Positions 27,575-38,300 of a stretch of 64,000 nucleotides of DNA are shown here, piece by piece. Under the pieces are notes generated by a model. That model saw only the letters and a list, made by a program, of their open reading frames with translations, did no database searches and had not been told where the DNA came from. The stretch covers positions 1,612,001 to 1,676,000 of the forward strand of contig CP073750.1 in assembly GCA_024398135.1 (NCBI GenBank), read 5' to 3'. Position numbers and translations under genes: made by a program. The stretch comes from a bacterium SCSIO 12643 (GTDB lineage Bacteria > Bacteroidota > Bacteroidia > Flavobacteriales_G > Salibacteraceae). Numbering within the stretch: the stretch's first letter is position 1; every line of letters starts with the position of its first letter.

Positions 27575-28771
27575 CTAATACAAAAAATCGTGATACGGAA
27601 ATCTAGACGCATGAATACTCTTGGCCATTTGATAAAGATCTTCCCTCAACTCCTGAATATTCTCTTTTTTAGCCGCAGAAATAAACACACAATGATCTTC
27701 TAACTTGCTCATCCAACTCTTTTGCAAATCCACCAGAGATACATGGTGTTCAGCATCACCGGTATAATCGAACTCTCCTTCTCCCACAAAACTGTATGCA
27801 TCAATTTTATTGAACACTACAATGGTCGGTTTATCTTTACTCTCAATCTCAGCCAAAATATTGTTGACCGTATTGTAATGATCTTCAAAATTTGGATGAG
27901 AAATATCCACCACATGTAACAAGATATCCGCTTCACGCACCTCATCCAACGTAGACTTAAAGGACTCTACTAATTGTGTTGGCAGTTTACGAATAAACCC
28001 TACCGTATCGGTTAATAACGTTGGTAAATTATGAATCACTACTTTCCTAACCGTAGTATCTAATGTGGCGAAAAGTTTATTCTCAGCAAACACCTCAGAT
28101 TTGCTCAGGATATTCATCAAAGTAGATTTTCCCACATTAGTATATCCTACCAAAGCAATTCGCACCAGTTTACCTCTATTTTGTCTTTGGGTAAACATCT
28201 GCTTATCGATGGTTTTCAGCTTATTTTCCAGTACGGATATTTTCTTACGGATAGCCCTTCTATCGGTCTCAATTTCTTTTTCACCTGCTCCACCACGAGT
28301 AGAAGTGCCTCCTCTCTGACGTTCCAGGTGAGTCCACAAACGTGTCAGTCTTGGCAATAAATATTTAGAACGTGCCAGCTCCACTTGCGTTTTCGCCTGA
28401 GCAGTCTGCGCTCTAAACTGGAATATATCCAGAATAAGTAAGCTTCGGTCGTAAATTTTAATCTTTAATTCACGCTCTACATTACGCATCTGCGATGGTG
28501 TCAGATCATCATCAAAGATGACCACATCAATATCATTTTCCTTGATATAAGTTTGGATCTCTTCTAGCTTCCCTTTCCCTACAAAAGTTTTAAGATCTGC
28601 TTTAGATAGGGCTTGTGTGAATTTTTTAACCGTATCAATACGCATGGTATTGGCTAAAAAATCCAATTCATCCAAATATTCAGCTACTTTCTCAGCATTC
28701 TGAGCAGGTGTAACTAACCCAATTAAAATTGCTCTTTCGCGTACTGGCGCGGTGTCAAACATTTTACCCAT
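27575..28771 (-). CDS. hflX: GTPase HflX
   Basis: A 398-residue ribosome-associated GTPase. The HflX N-terminal domain includes VIFDDDLTPSQMRNVE; the linker has RGGTSTRGGAGEKEIETD; the G domain has Walker A GYTNVGKSTL, switch DTVGFIRKLP and the NKID guanine motif. HflX splits stalled or hibernating ribosomes during stress. Its start overlaps the upstream membrane gene by 8 bases, so the two are coupled. Confidence 0.96.
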   Translation of the reverse strand: MGKMFDTAPVRERAILIGLVTPAQNAEKVAEYLDELDFLANTMRIDTVKKFTQALSKADLKTFVGKGKLEEIQTYIKENDIDVVIFDDDLTPSQMRNVERELKIKIYDRSLLILDIFQFRAQTAQAKTQVELARSKYLLPRLTRLWTHLERQRGGTSTRGGAGEKEIETDRRAIRKKISVLENKLKTIDKQMFTQRQNRGKLVRIALVGYTNVGKSTLMNILSKSEVFAENKLFATLDTTVRKVVIHNLPTLLTDTVGFIRKLPTQLVESFKSTLDEVREADILLHVVDISHPNFEDHYNTVNNILAEIESKDKPTIVVFNKIDAYSFVGEGEFDYTGDAEHHVSLVDLQKSWMSKLEDHCVFISAAKKENIQELREDLYQMAKSIHASRFPYHDFLY

Positions 28772-29207
28772 TCAAATGACTCCAAGGAATTCTAATTAAG
28801 AATAGAACAAGAGCTATAGAGAAGAAAATAATCGCTGTTTTAAACTTATCTGCAGATTCAGTTTTTTTCTTCAACTTGATACGTCCAATGGTGATTAGGG
28901 TTACTCCAATAATCATGGTTAAAGGATGCTCCACCACCATCATTCTTAAATAAGAATCTTTCATTACGGCTCCCATATTTGCAAAATTGCCACTCATAGG
29001 ACCCACTGTTAATAATATAATTCCGATCAACAATTGAACGTGTGCTAAAATCATCACAATCAATGTTGTTTTATCTTCCATTACTCCAAATGCATCTCCA
29101 TTTGACTTTTTAAATGAAAATTTCCCAATAGTAAATACTAGAAATATCAGTATCCCAACCATTACAAAATAATGAGTCGAACGAAGTATTGCGAAAAAAG
29201 TATCCAT
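28764..29207 (-). CDS. Four-helix membrane protein (cytochrome-b-like)
   Basis: About 147 residues with four transmembrane helices and conserved histidines in helix 2 (MILAHVQLLIG) and helix 3 (VVEHPLTMIIG). This pattern is found in a small Bacteroidota family often labelled cytochrome B, in which the histidines could bind haem; that role is unproven. The open frame reaches a TTG at 29231, but this is the end of a TACATTTG promoter box, so the ATG at 29207 is the start. It is the first gene of a unit with hflX. Confidence 0.75.
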   Translation of the reverse strand: MDTFFAILRSTHYFVMVGILIFLVFTIGKFSFKKSNGDAFGVMEDKTTLIVMILAHVQLLIGIILLTVGPMSGNFANMGAVMKDSYLRMMVVEHPLTMIIGVTLITIGRIKLKKKTESADKFKTAIIFFSIALVLFLIRIPWSHLNG

Positions 29208-29228
29208 AGCTTTTGATTTAGTTGCAGG

Positions 29229-29236
29229 CAAATGTA
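29229..29236 (-). promoter_or_regulatory. TAnnTTTG (-7) promoter box of the membrane protein-hflX pair
   Basis: Minus-strand TACATTTG matches the consensus exactly, 21 bases before the ATG at 29207. The TTG of the box is in frame with the gene and would give a false start. Confidence 0.62.
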
Positions 29237-29304
29237 GAAAACCTGATTAGTTAGCGCAGAAAATTTAAGATTAGATTTATTTACGTTTACATAATTAAAT
29301 CATA

Positions 29305-30483
29305 TCACATTTTAAGTCCGAAAAATTCGCTTTTAGTATCTACCTTTAGTTTCGTACGGTTTTTAATGCTGTTCAATACGTTCTGACCCAAAAGCTTCTT
29401 ACGCCAACCTTCATCTAACGAAGTGTCAAAATATTCCAAATCCCACTTCATACGTTTAAACTTACTTCGGTCGATCACCAACTCGGGAGCTATCTTGTTC
29501 TGACTACAGATAATTTTAATTCCCAGATACAGAATATCCATCACAGCATCTATTCGTGGTTTTACCGGAACATTCCTGGCAATTAAACTCAAAACGCTTT
29601 TTTCTTCTTCGGTTTGCTCCTGCGCATATAGCTTTACAAAAGTGTCTCCATCTTTATCAATCACATGAGGAGGAATCAAACGATTATGATACAAATTCTT
29701 CTTTCCACCTTTTACGCCTTTCACAATATGATTGATCAGCTTTTTCTGGAGGATTCTTTCCTTTGGCTTATTCTTAGATTCTGCATTTTCAATACGCCAT
29801 TGATACAAACGCATTAAAAACAACTTTTCCTTGATATTGATTTTAGACAATAAATTATTCGCCAAAAACTCTTTATGCGGTGCAGTAGTATAACTTTCTT
29901 CAGCCTGTAATTTGTCAAACTCTTCACATACCCAATCTGACCTTTTCTTAGATTCTAATTTCTTAGTAATCTCTCGCCAAAGCCCTTCCAAATAAATCAC
30001 ATCATTCAGCGCATATTGCAACTGTTTTTTTGATATTGGTCTGGATTCCCAATCCGAAACAGCGGGTCCTTTATCTAATCTTACACGCAGCTCACCCTGC
30101 AACAAATTGGCAAATGAAATAGGATAACTGTATCCAATAAAACCTGCTGCAATCTGTGTATCAAAAACATTTCGTGGCAACACTTTATACTTCTGGAATA
30201 ACAATCTGTAATCGTTTTCACCCGCATGAGTGATTTTTACGATTTCAGGATTTTTAATCATCTCCAGAAAAAGATCAATATCCTCCAATGCAATAGAGTC
30301 AATCAGATAATGTCCATGCTCCGTGGCGACCTGAATCAAACATAAAATGGGATAATATGTTTTCTCTCCTATAAACTCTGTGTCAAACCCCATCCATGAA
30401 ATGCCTTTATTCACTTCATAGAACTCTTTCAAACTTTCAGGTGTATCAATATAAGTGTGTGGTGATGTTTGTGAATAATTCAT
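29305..30483 (-). CDS. rnd: Ribonuclease D-like 3'-5' exonuclease
   Basis: A 392-residue DEDD exonuclease with HRDC domain. Exo I has WMGFDTEFIGEKTYYP (Asp and Glu metal ligands), Exo II ITHAGENDYRLLF, and Exo III YALNDVIYLEGLW with the conserved Tyr and Asp. The HRDC-like region follows (about residues 210-290, KLFLMRLYQWRIENAES). RNase D trims the 3' ends of tRNA and other stable RNAs. It is monocistronic; 167 bases separate it from the divergent phoH gene. Confidence 0.92.
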   Translation of the reverse strand: MNYSQTSPHTYIDTPESLKEFYEVNKGISWMGFDTEFIGEKTYYPILCLIQVATEHGHYLIDSIALEDIDLFLEMIKNPEIVKITHAGENDYRLLFQKYKVLPRNVFDTQIAAGFIGYSYPISFANLLQGELRVRLDKGPAVSDWESRPISKKQLQYALNDVIYLEGLWREITKKLESKKRSDWVCEEFDKLQAEESYTTAPHKEFLANNLLSKINIKEKLFLMRLYQWRIENAESKNKPKERILQKKLINHIVKGVKGGKKNLYHNRLIPPHVIDKDGDTFVKLYAQEQTEEEKSVLSLIARNVPVKPRIDAVMDILYLGIKIICSQNKIAPELVIDRSKFKRMKWDLEYFDTSLDEGWRKKLLGQNVLNSIKNRTKLKVDTKSEFFGLKM

Positions 30484-30649
30484 GCCGCAAGGTACATTTT
30501 TTGAAAATTAAAATTTCAACGTAAACCAGATGCTTTAAAACTTGTTGAAATCTCGTTTATTTTAATGAAAAACATAACTTATGTTAACATAATATTTCGC
30601 GAGAATTTCCGACCTTTATAAGCAATTAACAACCATTTTAAACTGATAT

Positions 30650-31987
30650 ATGGCTAAGAAAAAAAAGCAAAACAAAATCTTTGTACTTGACACCTCGGTA
30701 ATCCTTTTCGACCATAACTCTATCCATAATTTCGAAGACAATGATGTTGCCATTCCCATCACGGTTTTAGAAGAACTTGACAATTTTAAAAAAGGTAGTG
30801 ATACCAAAAACTTTGAGGCACGTGAGTTTATTCGAACCTTAGATCGTTTGTCTGAAAGTCATTTATTGCAGGAATGGAACCAATTGAATGGGCCTGAGAA
30901 AGGCAGGTTCAAAGTGATCATGGAAGGTCAACAAGGACAAACCGAAGCAGATATCATTTTTGGAGGAAATAAAAACGACCATAAAATTCTAAATGCTGCG
31001 GTAAATCTGGCTGAAGAAAATCCTGAGAGTCTGGTCACTATGGTTTCTAAAGACATTAACCTAAGACTAAAAGCGAAAGCGGTGGGCATAAATGCTGCAG
31101 ATTATGAGACCGGAAAAATTAGCGACTTACAGCATCTGAGCACCGGTAAAAATCATATTCAGGATGTTCCCCAGGATATCATTGATAAACTTTTTAAGGA
31201 TGGAAAGATTCCTGAAGATCAAATTGACTTTATGGAACTCACCAACAACGAATATTATATTCTTCAAAGTTCTACCAATTCAGTTTTGGCGTATTTCAAT
31301 CCAATCGAGAAAGTGCTGGAGCGAATTGACAAACATAGTTGTTATGGGGTCACTCCAAGAAATGCGGAACAAACTTTTGCCGTACATGCCATTTTAAATC
31401 CGGACGTAAAACTGGTAACGTTACAAGGTGTTGCAGGAACGGGTAAAACTTTACTTTCTCTGGCATCCGCTATTGAAAGCAGAAGACAATTCAAGCAGAT
31501 TTATCTGGCTAGACCAATCGTGCCTTTGAGTAATAAAGACATCGGATATTTACCGGGTGATATTAAGTCTAAAATCAATCCTTATATGGAGCCGCTTTGG
31601 GATAACTTGAAGTTTATCAAAAACCAGTTTAGAGAAACGGATCCAAACTATCATCGAATTGAGGATATGGTTAACAAAGAAAAGATTGTAGTGACTCCAC
31701 TGGCATACATCCGTGGTAGAAGTTTAAGCAACGTCATCTTTATCGTTGACGAAGCGCAAAACCTCACACCACATGAGATCAAAACGATTATTACACGTGC
31801 TGGTGAAAACACGAAGATGATTTTCTCAGGTGATATCTACCAAATCGACACACCGTATTTGGACGAACATTCCAATGGACTTTCTTACCTGGTGGATCGT
31901 TTAAAAGGAAACGAAATCTTCGCCCACGTGACGCTTGAAAAAGGAGAACGAAGCGAATTGGCTAATCTGGCTGGTGAATTATTATAA
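30650..31987 (+). CDS. PhoH family protein (PIN-PhoH ATPase)
   Basis: A 445-residue PhoH2-type protein. The N-terminal PIN domain has KIFVLDTSVILFDHNSI and ITVLEELDNFKKG, with acidic residues of a nuclease site. The C-terminal PhoH ATPase has Walker A GVAGTGKTLLSL, the family stretch YLARPIVPLSNKDIGYLPGD and Walker B VIFIVDEAQNLT. In mycobacteria the PIN-PhoH fusion is an RNA-unwinding ribonuclease; the same activity is inferred here. Monocistronic with a strong terminator. Confidence 0.94.
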   Translation: MAKKKKQNKIFVLDTSVILFDHNSIHNFEDNDVAIPITVLEELDNFKKGSDTKNFEAREFIRTLDRLSESHLLQEWNQLNGPEKGRFKVIMEGQQGQTEADIIFGGNKNDHKILNAAVNLAEENPESLVTMVSKDINLRLKAKAVGINAADYETGKISDLQHLSTGKNHIQDVPQDIIDKLFKDGKIPEDQIDFMELTNNEYYILQSSTNSVLAYFNPIEKVLERIDKHSCYGVTPRNAEQTFAVHAILNPDVKLVTLQGVAGTGKTLLSLASAIESRRQFKQIYLARPIVPLSNKDIGYLPGDIKSKINPYMEPLWDNLKFIKNQFRETDPNYHRIEDMVNKEKIVVTPLAYIRGRSLSNVIFIVDEAQNLTPHEIKTIITRAGENTKMIFSGDIYQIDTPYLDEHSNGLSYLVDRLKGNEIFAHVTLEKGERSELANLAGELL

Positions 31988-31992
31988 GCATT

Positions 31993-32022
31993 AAAAAAGG
32001 CGCTCTTTGGAGCGCCTTTTTT
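31993..32022. terminator. Bidirectional terminator between phoH and bestrophin
   Basis: GGCGCTC-TTTG-GAGCGCC is a perfect 7-bp GC-rich stem flanked by six A on the left and six T on the right. The converging genes on both sides can use it. Confidence 0.93.
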
Positions 32023-32036
32023 GATTGATCAATATC

Positions 32037-33086
32037 TTACATCTGTATGTGATTCACTTCCTCAAACGGTTGTGGAATCTTTTCGTCATCTTCATCTATT
32101 ATTTGAAGAATATCTCTGGTAATTCCTCTAGAAATGGCTGAGATCGGCACATCATTTGGTGACCCTTCAAATGGATTCTCTCCGGCTAATCCAATACGCA
32201 ACATCGTATTAAACACCCAAATTACAATCACCGTAAAAGGAATGTTCAACCAAACAAAATACGAACTAATAAATGGATTGGTTTCTGCTAAACCCGCCCC
32301 CATTTTTGAGAATGTCGGAATAATCGCAAATGGTAAAACCCACATAAAAATATGCACAAAATGATATCCGATACTTCCATATTGCTTTGGATACGGGAAA
32401 TTCTTAATTCGTTCAGATTTACCTTGCAAAGCGGTTAACTCTTGCAACATTTCCTGGAGACGCAATAAAGAGAAATCCCAGAATTTCTTTTCATCCGTTA
32501 ATCTTCTAAAATGTTGAGATTGTAAATTAATAATCGCATTTGGTTTGTTGTCCTTAGACATCACATACTGAAACTCTTCTTTAGACAAATAACATGGCAA
32601 TTCTTCTTCTATGGGCGTCATGTATTCTGGAGTCACCCAATATTGATTATCATCCGAATCCTCACTCTTATAAGTGGTCTCCCACTTCTTTTTAGTACGC
32701 ATCGCGTACCTCAGTGCGGTTAACCAGGCAATATGTCTATTCGTAATGATTTTCAACTCTTCTAACTCCGGTTTCTTTGCATCCGTATTATGTACATAAA
32801 AACTGTCCTTAACGGTAATAATTAATGACCGGGATGTATTTACAATACCGCCCCAAATCTTACGCGCTTCCCAAATACGGTCGTATGCTGCATTATTCTG
32901 AAAACCGATCATAAATGCTACAGCCGTACCTACCAAACCTATCGGAGTAAATGGCACCTGTAACCATTTGATATTAAAATACTCAAACAAAACCGTAGCT
33001 ACTGCCGCAAATACAGTGAAAAAAATCAACTCTCGTTTGGTCCAATTTATAACTCCTTTAAACGGATATCTTCTTTGTGTATACAT
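32037..33086 (-). CDS. Bestrophin-like chloride/anion channel
   Basis: A 349-residue membrane protein of the bestrophin/UPF0187 family. Hydrophobic helices lie at about residues 20-65 and 228-285. The conserved stretch GTAVAFMIGFQNNAAYDRIWEARKIWGGIVN corresponds to the family's selectivity-region motif (GFRNxxAYxRWWEGR), and the C-terminus has GENPFEGSPNDVPI. Bacterial homologues form pentameric ion channels. Monocistronic, converging on phoH. Confidence 0.92.
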   Translation of the reverse strand: MYTQRRYPFKGVINWTKRELIFFTVFAAVATVLFEYFNIKWLQVPFTPIGLVGTAVAFMIGFQNNAAYDRIWEARKIWGGIVNTSRSLIITVKDSFYVHNTDAKKPELEELKIITNRHIAWLTALRYAMRTKKKWETTYKSEDSDDNQYWVTPEYMTPIEEELPCYLSKEEFQYVMSKDNKPNAIINLQSQHFRRLTDEKKFWDFSLLRLQEMLQELTALQGKSERIKNFPYPKQYGSIGYHFVHIFMWVLPFAIIPTFSKMGAGLAETNPFISSYFVWLNIPFTVIVIWVFNTMLRIGLAGENPFEGSPNDVPISAISRGITRDILQIIDEDDEKIPQPFEEVNHIQM

Positions 33087-33161
33087 TGATTGTCTTTTTT
33101 TGCTAAAAGTACAAGAATAATGAAAAAACTAAGATTGAATTCATATCAAATTAGATTGGTC

Positions 33162-33169
33162 TACTTTTG
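33162..33169 (+). promoter_or_regulatory. TAnnTTTG (-7) promoter box of the VF530 gene
   Basis: TACTTTTG matches the consensus. Only five bases separate it from the ATG at 33175, which would place transcription start at or near the start codon. Confidence 0.5.
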
Positions 33170-33174
33170 TTGCA

Positions 33175-33411
33175 ATGAAAAAAAATGAACATAAAACACC
33201 GCAAAGTCAACCCAAAAATCCATTACACGGGGTAAAATTGGCTGACATTTTAGAATTCCTTGTGGACGAATATGGATGGGACGAATTGGGTGATTTAATT
33301 GATATTAATTGCTTCCAAAACAACCCATCGATAAAATCATCCCTTAAGTTTTTGCGAAAATTTCCATGGGCCAGAGCCAAAGTAGAAAAACTGTATCTAG
33401 AAAGTATTTAA
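33175..33411 (+). CDS. VF530 family (DUF2132) small DNA-binding-type protein
   Basis: A 78-residue protein matching the VF530 family throughout: NPLHGVKLADILEFLVDEYG, then GWDELGDLIDINCF, and the C-terminal SLKFLRKFPWARAKVEKLY. VF530 from Vibrio fischeri has a DNA-binding-like helical fold; its function is unknown. The start codon lies right behind a promoter box, so the mRNA may be leaderless or nearly so. Confidence 0.9.
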   Translation: MKKNEHKTPQSQPKNPLHGVKLADILEFLVDEYGWDELGDLIDINCFQNNPSIKSSLKFLRKFPWARAKVEKLYLESI

Positions 33412-33419
33412 AAAACTTA

Positions 33420-35141
33420 TTAAAGCTTTACCAATTTTTGAATCCCTCGGTTTCTTCCACTCTGTACAGCTATAAAATACGCTCCAGACGGTATATGTGA
33501 TATATCTAATCTGGTGGAATTCTGATTTACGCTCGTTTTAAAGATTAGATTTCCAGATAAATCGAACAACATCACTTCCACATCTTCAAACACATCTACT
33601 TCTATAACCAGTGAACCGGATGTTGGATTTGGAAAAACATCAAATTCCACTTTACCCATCACGTCTTCTGTTCCAAGACTTAACGCCTGATCAAATTTGA
33701 GATAAAAAACATCTGATAGTCCCTGTGCGGAAAGCAGCGTCTTTGTTGAATCCGGATTAAAATCTATATCCCATCCACTGGAAAACCCTCCTGTGACCAA
33801 AAAACTTGTTGAGTTTAGCAAATTAACCTTTTCAGGATAAATATACCCATGAGAACCTCCACGCTTTGCCCAAACAAAATTCCCATTAGAATCTAATTTC
33901 TGAATATAATACTTGCCATCGGTCAAGATTAACGAATCCGATCCCGGATCAAAATCCACTGATCCATTGACAGCAGAAGTAGAATATAGATTCCCATCAT
34001 TATCTATCGCACTAACTGGCCCAGCAGATCCCTTCTGATCACCTTTAGCCCATAAAAAATCGCCAGAAGAATTTAACTTCAAAACAAATTGACTATACAT
34101 ACCAGAACTTGTCATCATAAAAGTTGATGTCGTATCAGGATCAAAATCAATTGTTCCTGTATAACCCCCACTAACATACACATTATTTGAATTATTAATA
34201 GCTACATTGGTAATAACCAAGCTCTCCCCAAAAACAAGTCCCATCGCAAATGCCCATTCCAAGTTGCCATTGGCATCCAGCTTAACGGTATAGTATAGTC
34301 CATCATCGGCAGGGCTTAAAACAAAACTATTAGGGCCAGGGTCAAAATCAGAAGGTTGAGTTAATTTGCCAACCATTATTATATCATTATTATGATCAAT
34401 TGCTAAATCATATATCGAAATTGACCCAGAGCCAGTGAATTGTTTTACCCAAATAAAATCTCCATCCTCATCCAGTTTAAGAGTGAACTGATCATGATTA
34501 TTTTGACTGGATAACAAGTTTAAAGTTGTGGAATCATAGTCAAAATCAACAGTCCCAGCAAAAATACCGGAAAGAATAATATCATCTAGATTATCCAACT
34601 GCAGTTTCATCACTCCAGAATATAAACTTCCTGTTGCATATTGTTGTCCCCAAATGAAATTTCCATTTGCATCCATTTTAACTAAAAACGTACTTGGACC
34701 TGATATTGTAGAGGTCAAATTAAATACACCTAAATTTGGATCTAAATCAATAGAACCTTTAAAAGAACCAGCAACATACACATTCCCATTCTGATCAAAA
34801 TCTATTGTACTACAAAGCGAACTACTTTGAGAAGGAGAAGAAAATATTTTCGCCCATACGAAACTACCCGTGGAATCTAACTTTTGAACATATGATGTTT
34901 TCACCGATATGGGTGAAGTATAAAAAAAACTATTTGGACCAGGATCAAAGTCAATATTTCCATAGAAGTAACCTACGGAATAGATATTACCATCCATATC
35001 AACTTTTGAATCTTCAAGCCTTATTTCCTGTCCCGAATTTCCCGTAGTGATCGCCCAATCCAATTTAGGTTGGATACTTTGACTAAAAGAAGCAGTAATA
35101 CTACAAATTACTAAAGCGCTAATTAGAATTAAATTTCTCAT
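33420..35141 (-). CDS. Secreted repeat protein with T9SS sorting domain
   Basis: A 573-residue protein with signal peptide (~1-20, ending ASFSQ) and a C-terminal T9SS domain from VFPNPTSGSLVIEV. Between them run about eight repeats of roughly 50-60 residues, each with NVYVAGSFKGSIDLDP-like strands followed by a FxLKLDxxGxFxW(A/G)K segment (for example TFLVKMDANGNFIWGQ). This is the SBBP/delta-60-type beta-propeller layout, and the D-F-D-P phrase recurs in nearly every repeat, suggesting metal-binding loops. A surface or released protein; target unknown. Confidence 0.85.
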   Translation of the reverse strand: MRNLILISALVICSITASFSQSIQPKLDWAITTGNSGQEIRLEDSKVDMDGNIYSVGYFYGNIDFDPGPNSFFYTSPISVKTSYVQKLDSTGSFVWAKIFSSPSQSSSLCSTIDFDQNGNVYVAGSFKGSIDLDPNLGVFNLTSTISGPSTFLVKMDANGNFIWGQQYATGSLYSGVMKLQLDNLDDIILSGIFAGTVDFDYDSTTLNLLSSQNNHDQFTLKLDEDGDFIWVKQFTGSGSISIYDLAIDHNNDIIMVGKLTQPSDFDPGPNSFVLSPADDGLYYTVKLDANGNLEWAFAMGLVFGESLVITNVAINNSNNVYVSGGYTGTIDFDPDTTSTFMMTSSGMYSQFVLKLNSSGDFLWAKGDQKGSAGPVSAIDNDGNLYSTSAVNGSVDFDPGSDSLILTDGKYYIQKLDSNGNFVWAKRGGSHGYIYPEKVNLLNSTSFLVTGGFSSGWDIDFNPDSTKTLLSAQGLSDVFYLKFDQALSLGTEDVMGKVEFDVFPNPTSGSLVIEVDVFEDVEVMLFDLSGNLIFKTSVNQNSTRLDISHIPSGAYFIAVQSGRNRGIQKLVKL

Positions 35142-35365
35142 AATAGGTTCTGGTTAAAGTCATTATAATGATTAACGTTTCTCAAAGTTAAATGGTTAGT
35201 CCATTTTTTGAGAAAATCTGTTTAAGCTCAAAAAACCACCTCAAATCCCATAAAATATCCGACCAAAACAATCCCGAATTTACCCCTTACATTTCTACGT
35301 CAAAATACCTACTTTCGCAATCTTTGAAACCAAGGGTATTATGCCTTTAATTTTCAGTCAACAAC

Positions 35366-38300
35366 ATGTCTAAATACAAAGAATACAAACAGTTAAATTT
35401 AACTGAAGTCGCGAACGAAGAGAACGAGTTTTGGAAAGCAAATGATATTTTCCAAAAAAGTATGGATGAACGCGAAGGTTCACCGGAATATGTGTTTTAT
35501 GATGGGCCTCCATCTGCAAACGGAAAACCTGGTATTCACCACGTAATTTCACGTACGTTAAAAGATTTGTTTTGTCGTTACCAAACGCAAAAAGGGAAGC
35601 AGGTTATCCGTAAAGCGGGTTGGGATACCCATGGACTACCTGTTGAACTTAAAGTGGAAAAAGAACTTGGGATCACCAAAGAAGATATCGGCACAAAAAT
35701 TTCTGTAGCTGAATACAATGAAGCTTGTCGCCAAACGGTAATGCAATATACCGAGGTTTGGGATGATCTTACCGATAAAATGGGATATTGGGTAGATATG
35801 GAAGAACCATATGTGACCTATAAAACCAAATATATTGAATCCGTTTGGTGGTTGTTGAAACAACTTCACGATAAGGACATGTTGTACAAAGGGTACACGA
35901 TCCAACCTTATTCTCCTAAAGCTGGTACCGGATTAAGTTCTCATGAACTGAACTTACCTGGAACCTATGTGGATGTGAAAGACACCACCGTTGTGGCGCA
36001 GTTCAATCTGATCAAAGACGATAAATTCAAATCATTGTTTAATGATTTGGAAGAAGTTTTTGCTTTAGCATGGACAACAACACCATGGACGCTTCCTTCG
36101 AATACCGCTTTAGCCGTTGGACCAAAAATCGAATATGTACTGGTAAAATCATTTAACCAATACACATTTGAACCAATGCATGTATTGGTGGCAAAAGCCC
36201 TGGTTTCAAAAGCTTTTAGCGGGAAATACTTTGAGGGAACTGACGAAGAAATCTCTAATTACGCTGCTGAAGATAAAAAGATTCCATATCAAATCGTTTC
36301 ATCGTTCACCGGAACCGATTTGGTAGATTTAAAATTCGAGCAACTACTTCCTTACGTACAACCAATGGAATCTCCGGAAGAAGCTTTCCGTATTATTCCT
36401 GGTGATTTCGTAACCACTGAAGATGGTACAGGTATCGTTCATATCGCACCGACTTTTGGTGCGGATGATGCGCAGGTAGCCAAAGCAGCTGGAGTACCGC
36501 CTATGTTGATCGAAGATGAAAACGGAAACCCTGTTCCATTGGTAGACCTACAAGGTAGATTTGTTTCTGCAATGGGAGAGTTTGCCGGGAAATACGTTAA
36601 AAACGAATATTACAATGATGGTGAAGCACCTCAACAAAGTGTAGATGTGGAGATTGCCATCAAATTAAAAACGGAAAACCGTGCATTTAAAGTTGAAAAA
36701 TACGAGCACAGTTATCCGCATTGTTGGAGAACAGATAAGCCAATTTTATATTACCCGTTAGATTCATGGTTTGTACGAGCGACTGCTAAAAAGGAGCGTA
36801 TGAGCGAATTGAACGACACGATTAACTGGAAGCCTAAAGCTACAGGTACAGGTCGTTTTGGAAACTGGTTGAAAAACTTAAATGACTGGAACTTATCGAG
36901 ATCTCGTTACTGGGGAATTCCACTTCCCATCTGGCAAACAGAAGAAGGAGATGAATCTATCTGCATTGGATCTGTAGAACAACTCAAAAATGAAATTGAC
37001 AAGTCTGTCGCAGCGGGAATCATGGATAAAAATCCATATGCTTCATTTGAAATCGGAAACATGTCCGATGAGAATTATGATGCTATAGATTTACACCGTC
37101 CATATGCTGATGATATCGTTTTGGTATCTTCAAATGGAGAACCTATGAAACGTGAATCAGACTTAATTGACGTATGGTTTGATTCAGGTTCTATGCCATA
37201 TGCACAGTGGCACTATCCTTTTGAAAACAAAGAAAAAATTGATGGTAATAAAGCATTCCCGGCTGATTTTATCGCTGAGGGTGTAGATCAAACACGTGGT
37301 TGGTTCTATACATTACATGCCATTGGGACCATGGTATTTGATTCTGTAGCATATAAAAATGTTATTTCAAATGGATTGGTTTTAGACAAAAACGGAGTGA
37401 AGATGTCTAAACGTTTAGGCAATACCATTGATCCGTTTGATACATTGAAAAACTATGGCCCGGATGCAACCAGATGGTATATGATTACCAATGCGCAACC
37501 ATGGGACAACCTGAAATTTGACCTGGATGGCATTACTGAAATCCAACGTAAGTTTTTCAGAGCATTACAAAACACCTATTCATTCTTCACGCTTTATGCG
37601 AATGTGGATGGATTTACATACGCTGAAGGTGATGTTCAGGACAGACCGGAAATTGATCAATGGATTTTAAGTAAATTAAACTCATTAGTGAAAAATGTAG
37701 ACGCTGCATATTCGGATTATGAACCAACCAAAGCAGGCCGTTTAATTCAGGAATTTGTTGTGGATCATTTATCCAACTGGCACGTACGTCTTTCACGTAA
37801 ACGTTTCTGGAGAGGTGATTATGGTCAGGATAAAATCTCTGCGTATCAAACATTGTATATGTGTTTAGAAACTATCGCAAAGATTTCTGCACCTATCGCG
37901 CCATTCTATAGCGATCGTTTGTTTAAAGACTTAAACGCAGTTACCGGAAAAGATACTTCTTTATCAGTGCATTTGGCATTATTCCCAGAAGTAAATGAAG
38001 AAGCGATTGATTTAGAGTTGGAAGAAAGAATGGAATTGGCACAGAAGATTTCATCTATGATTCTTTCTTTACGTAAGCGTGAAAACTTAAGAGTACGTCA
38101 GCCACTTCAAAAAGTGATGATTCCGGTTTTAGATGCCCATCAGCAATCACAAATTGAGGCTGTAGCTGATTTGATTAAGACCGAAACCAACATTAAAGAA
38201 GTTGCATTCATGGATGACGCTTCCGATATTTTAGTAAAAAATATCAAACCGAATTTCAAGACATTGGGACCTAAATTTGGTAAGCATATGAAGGCTATCG

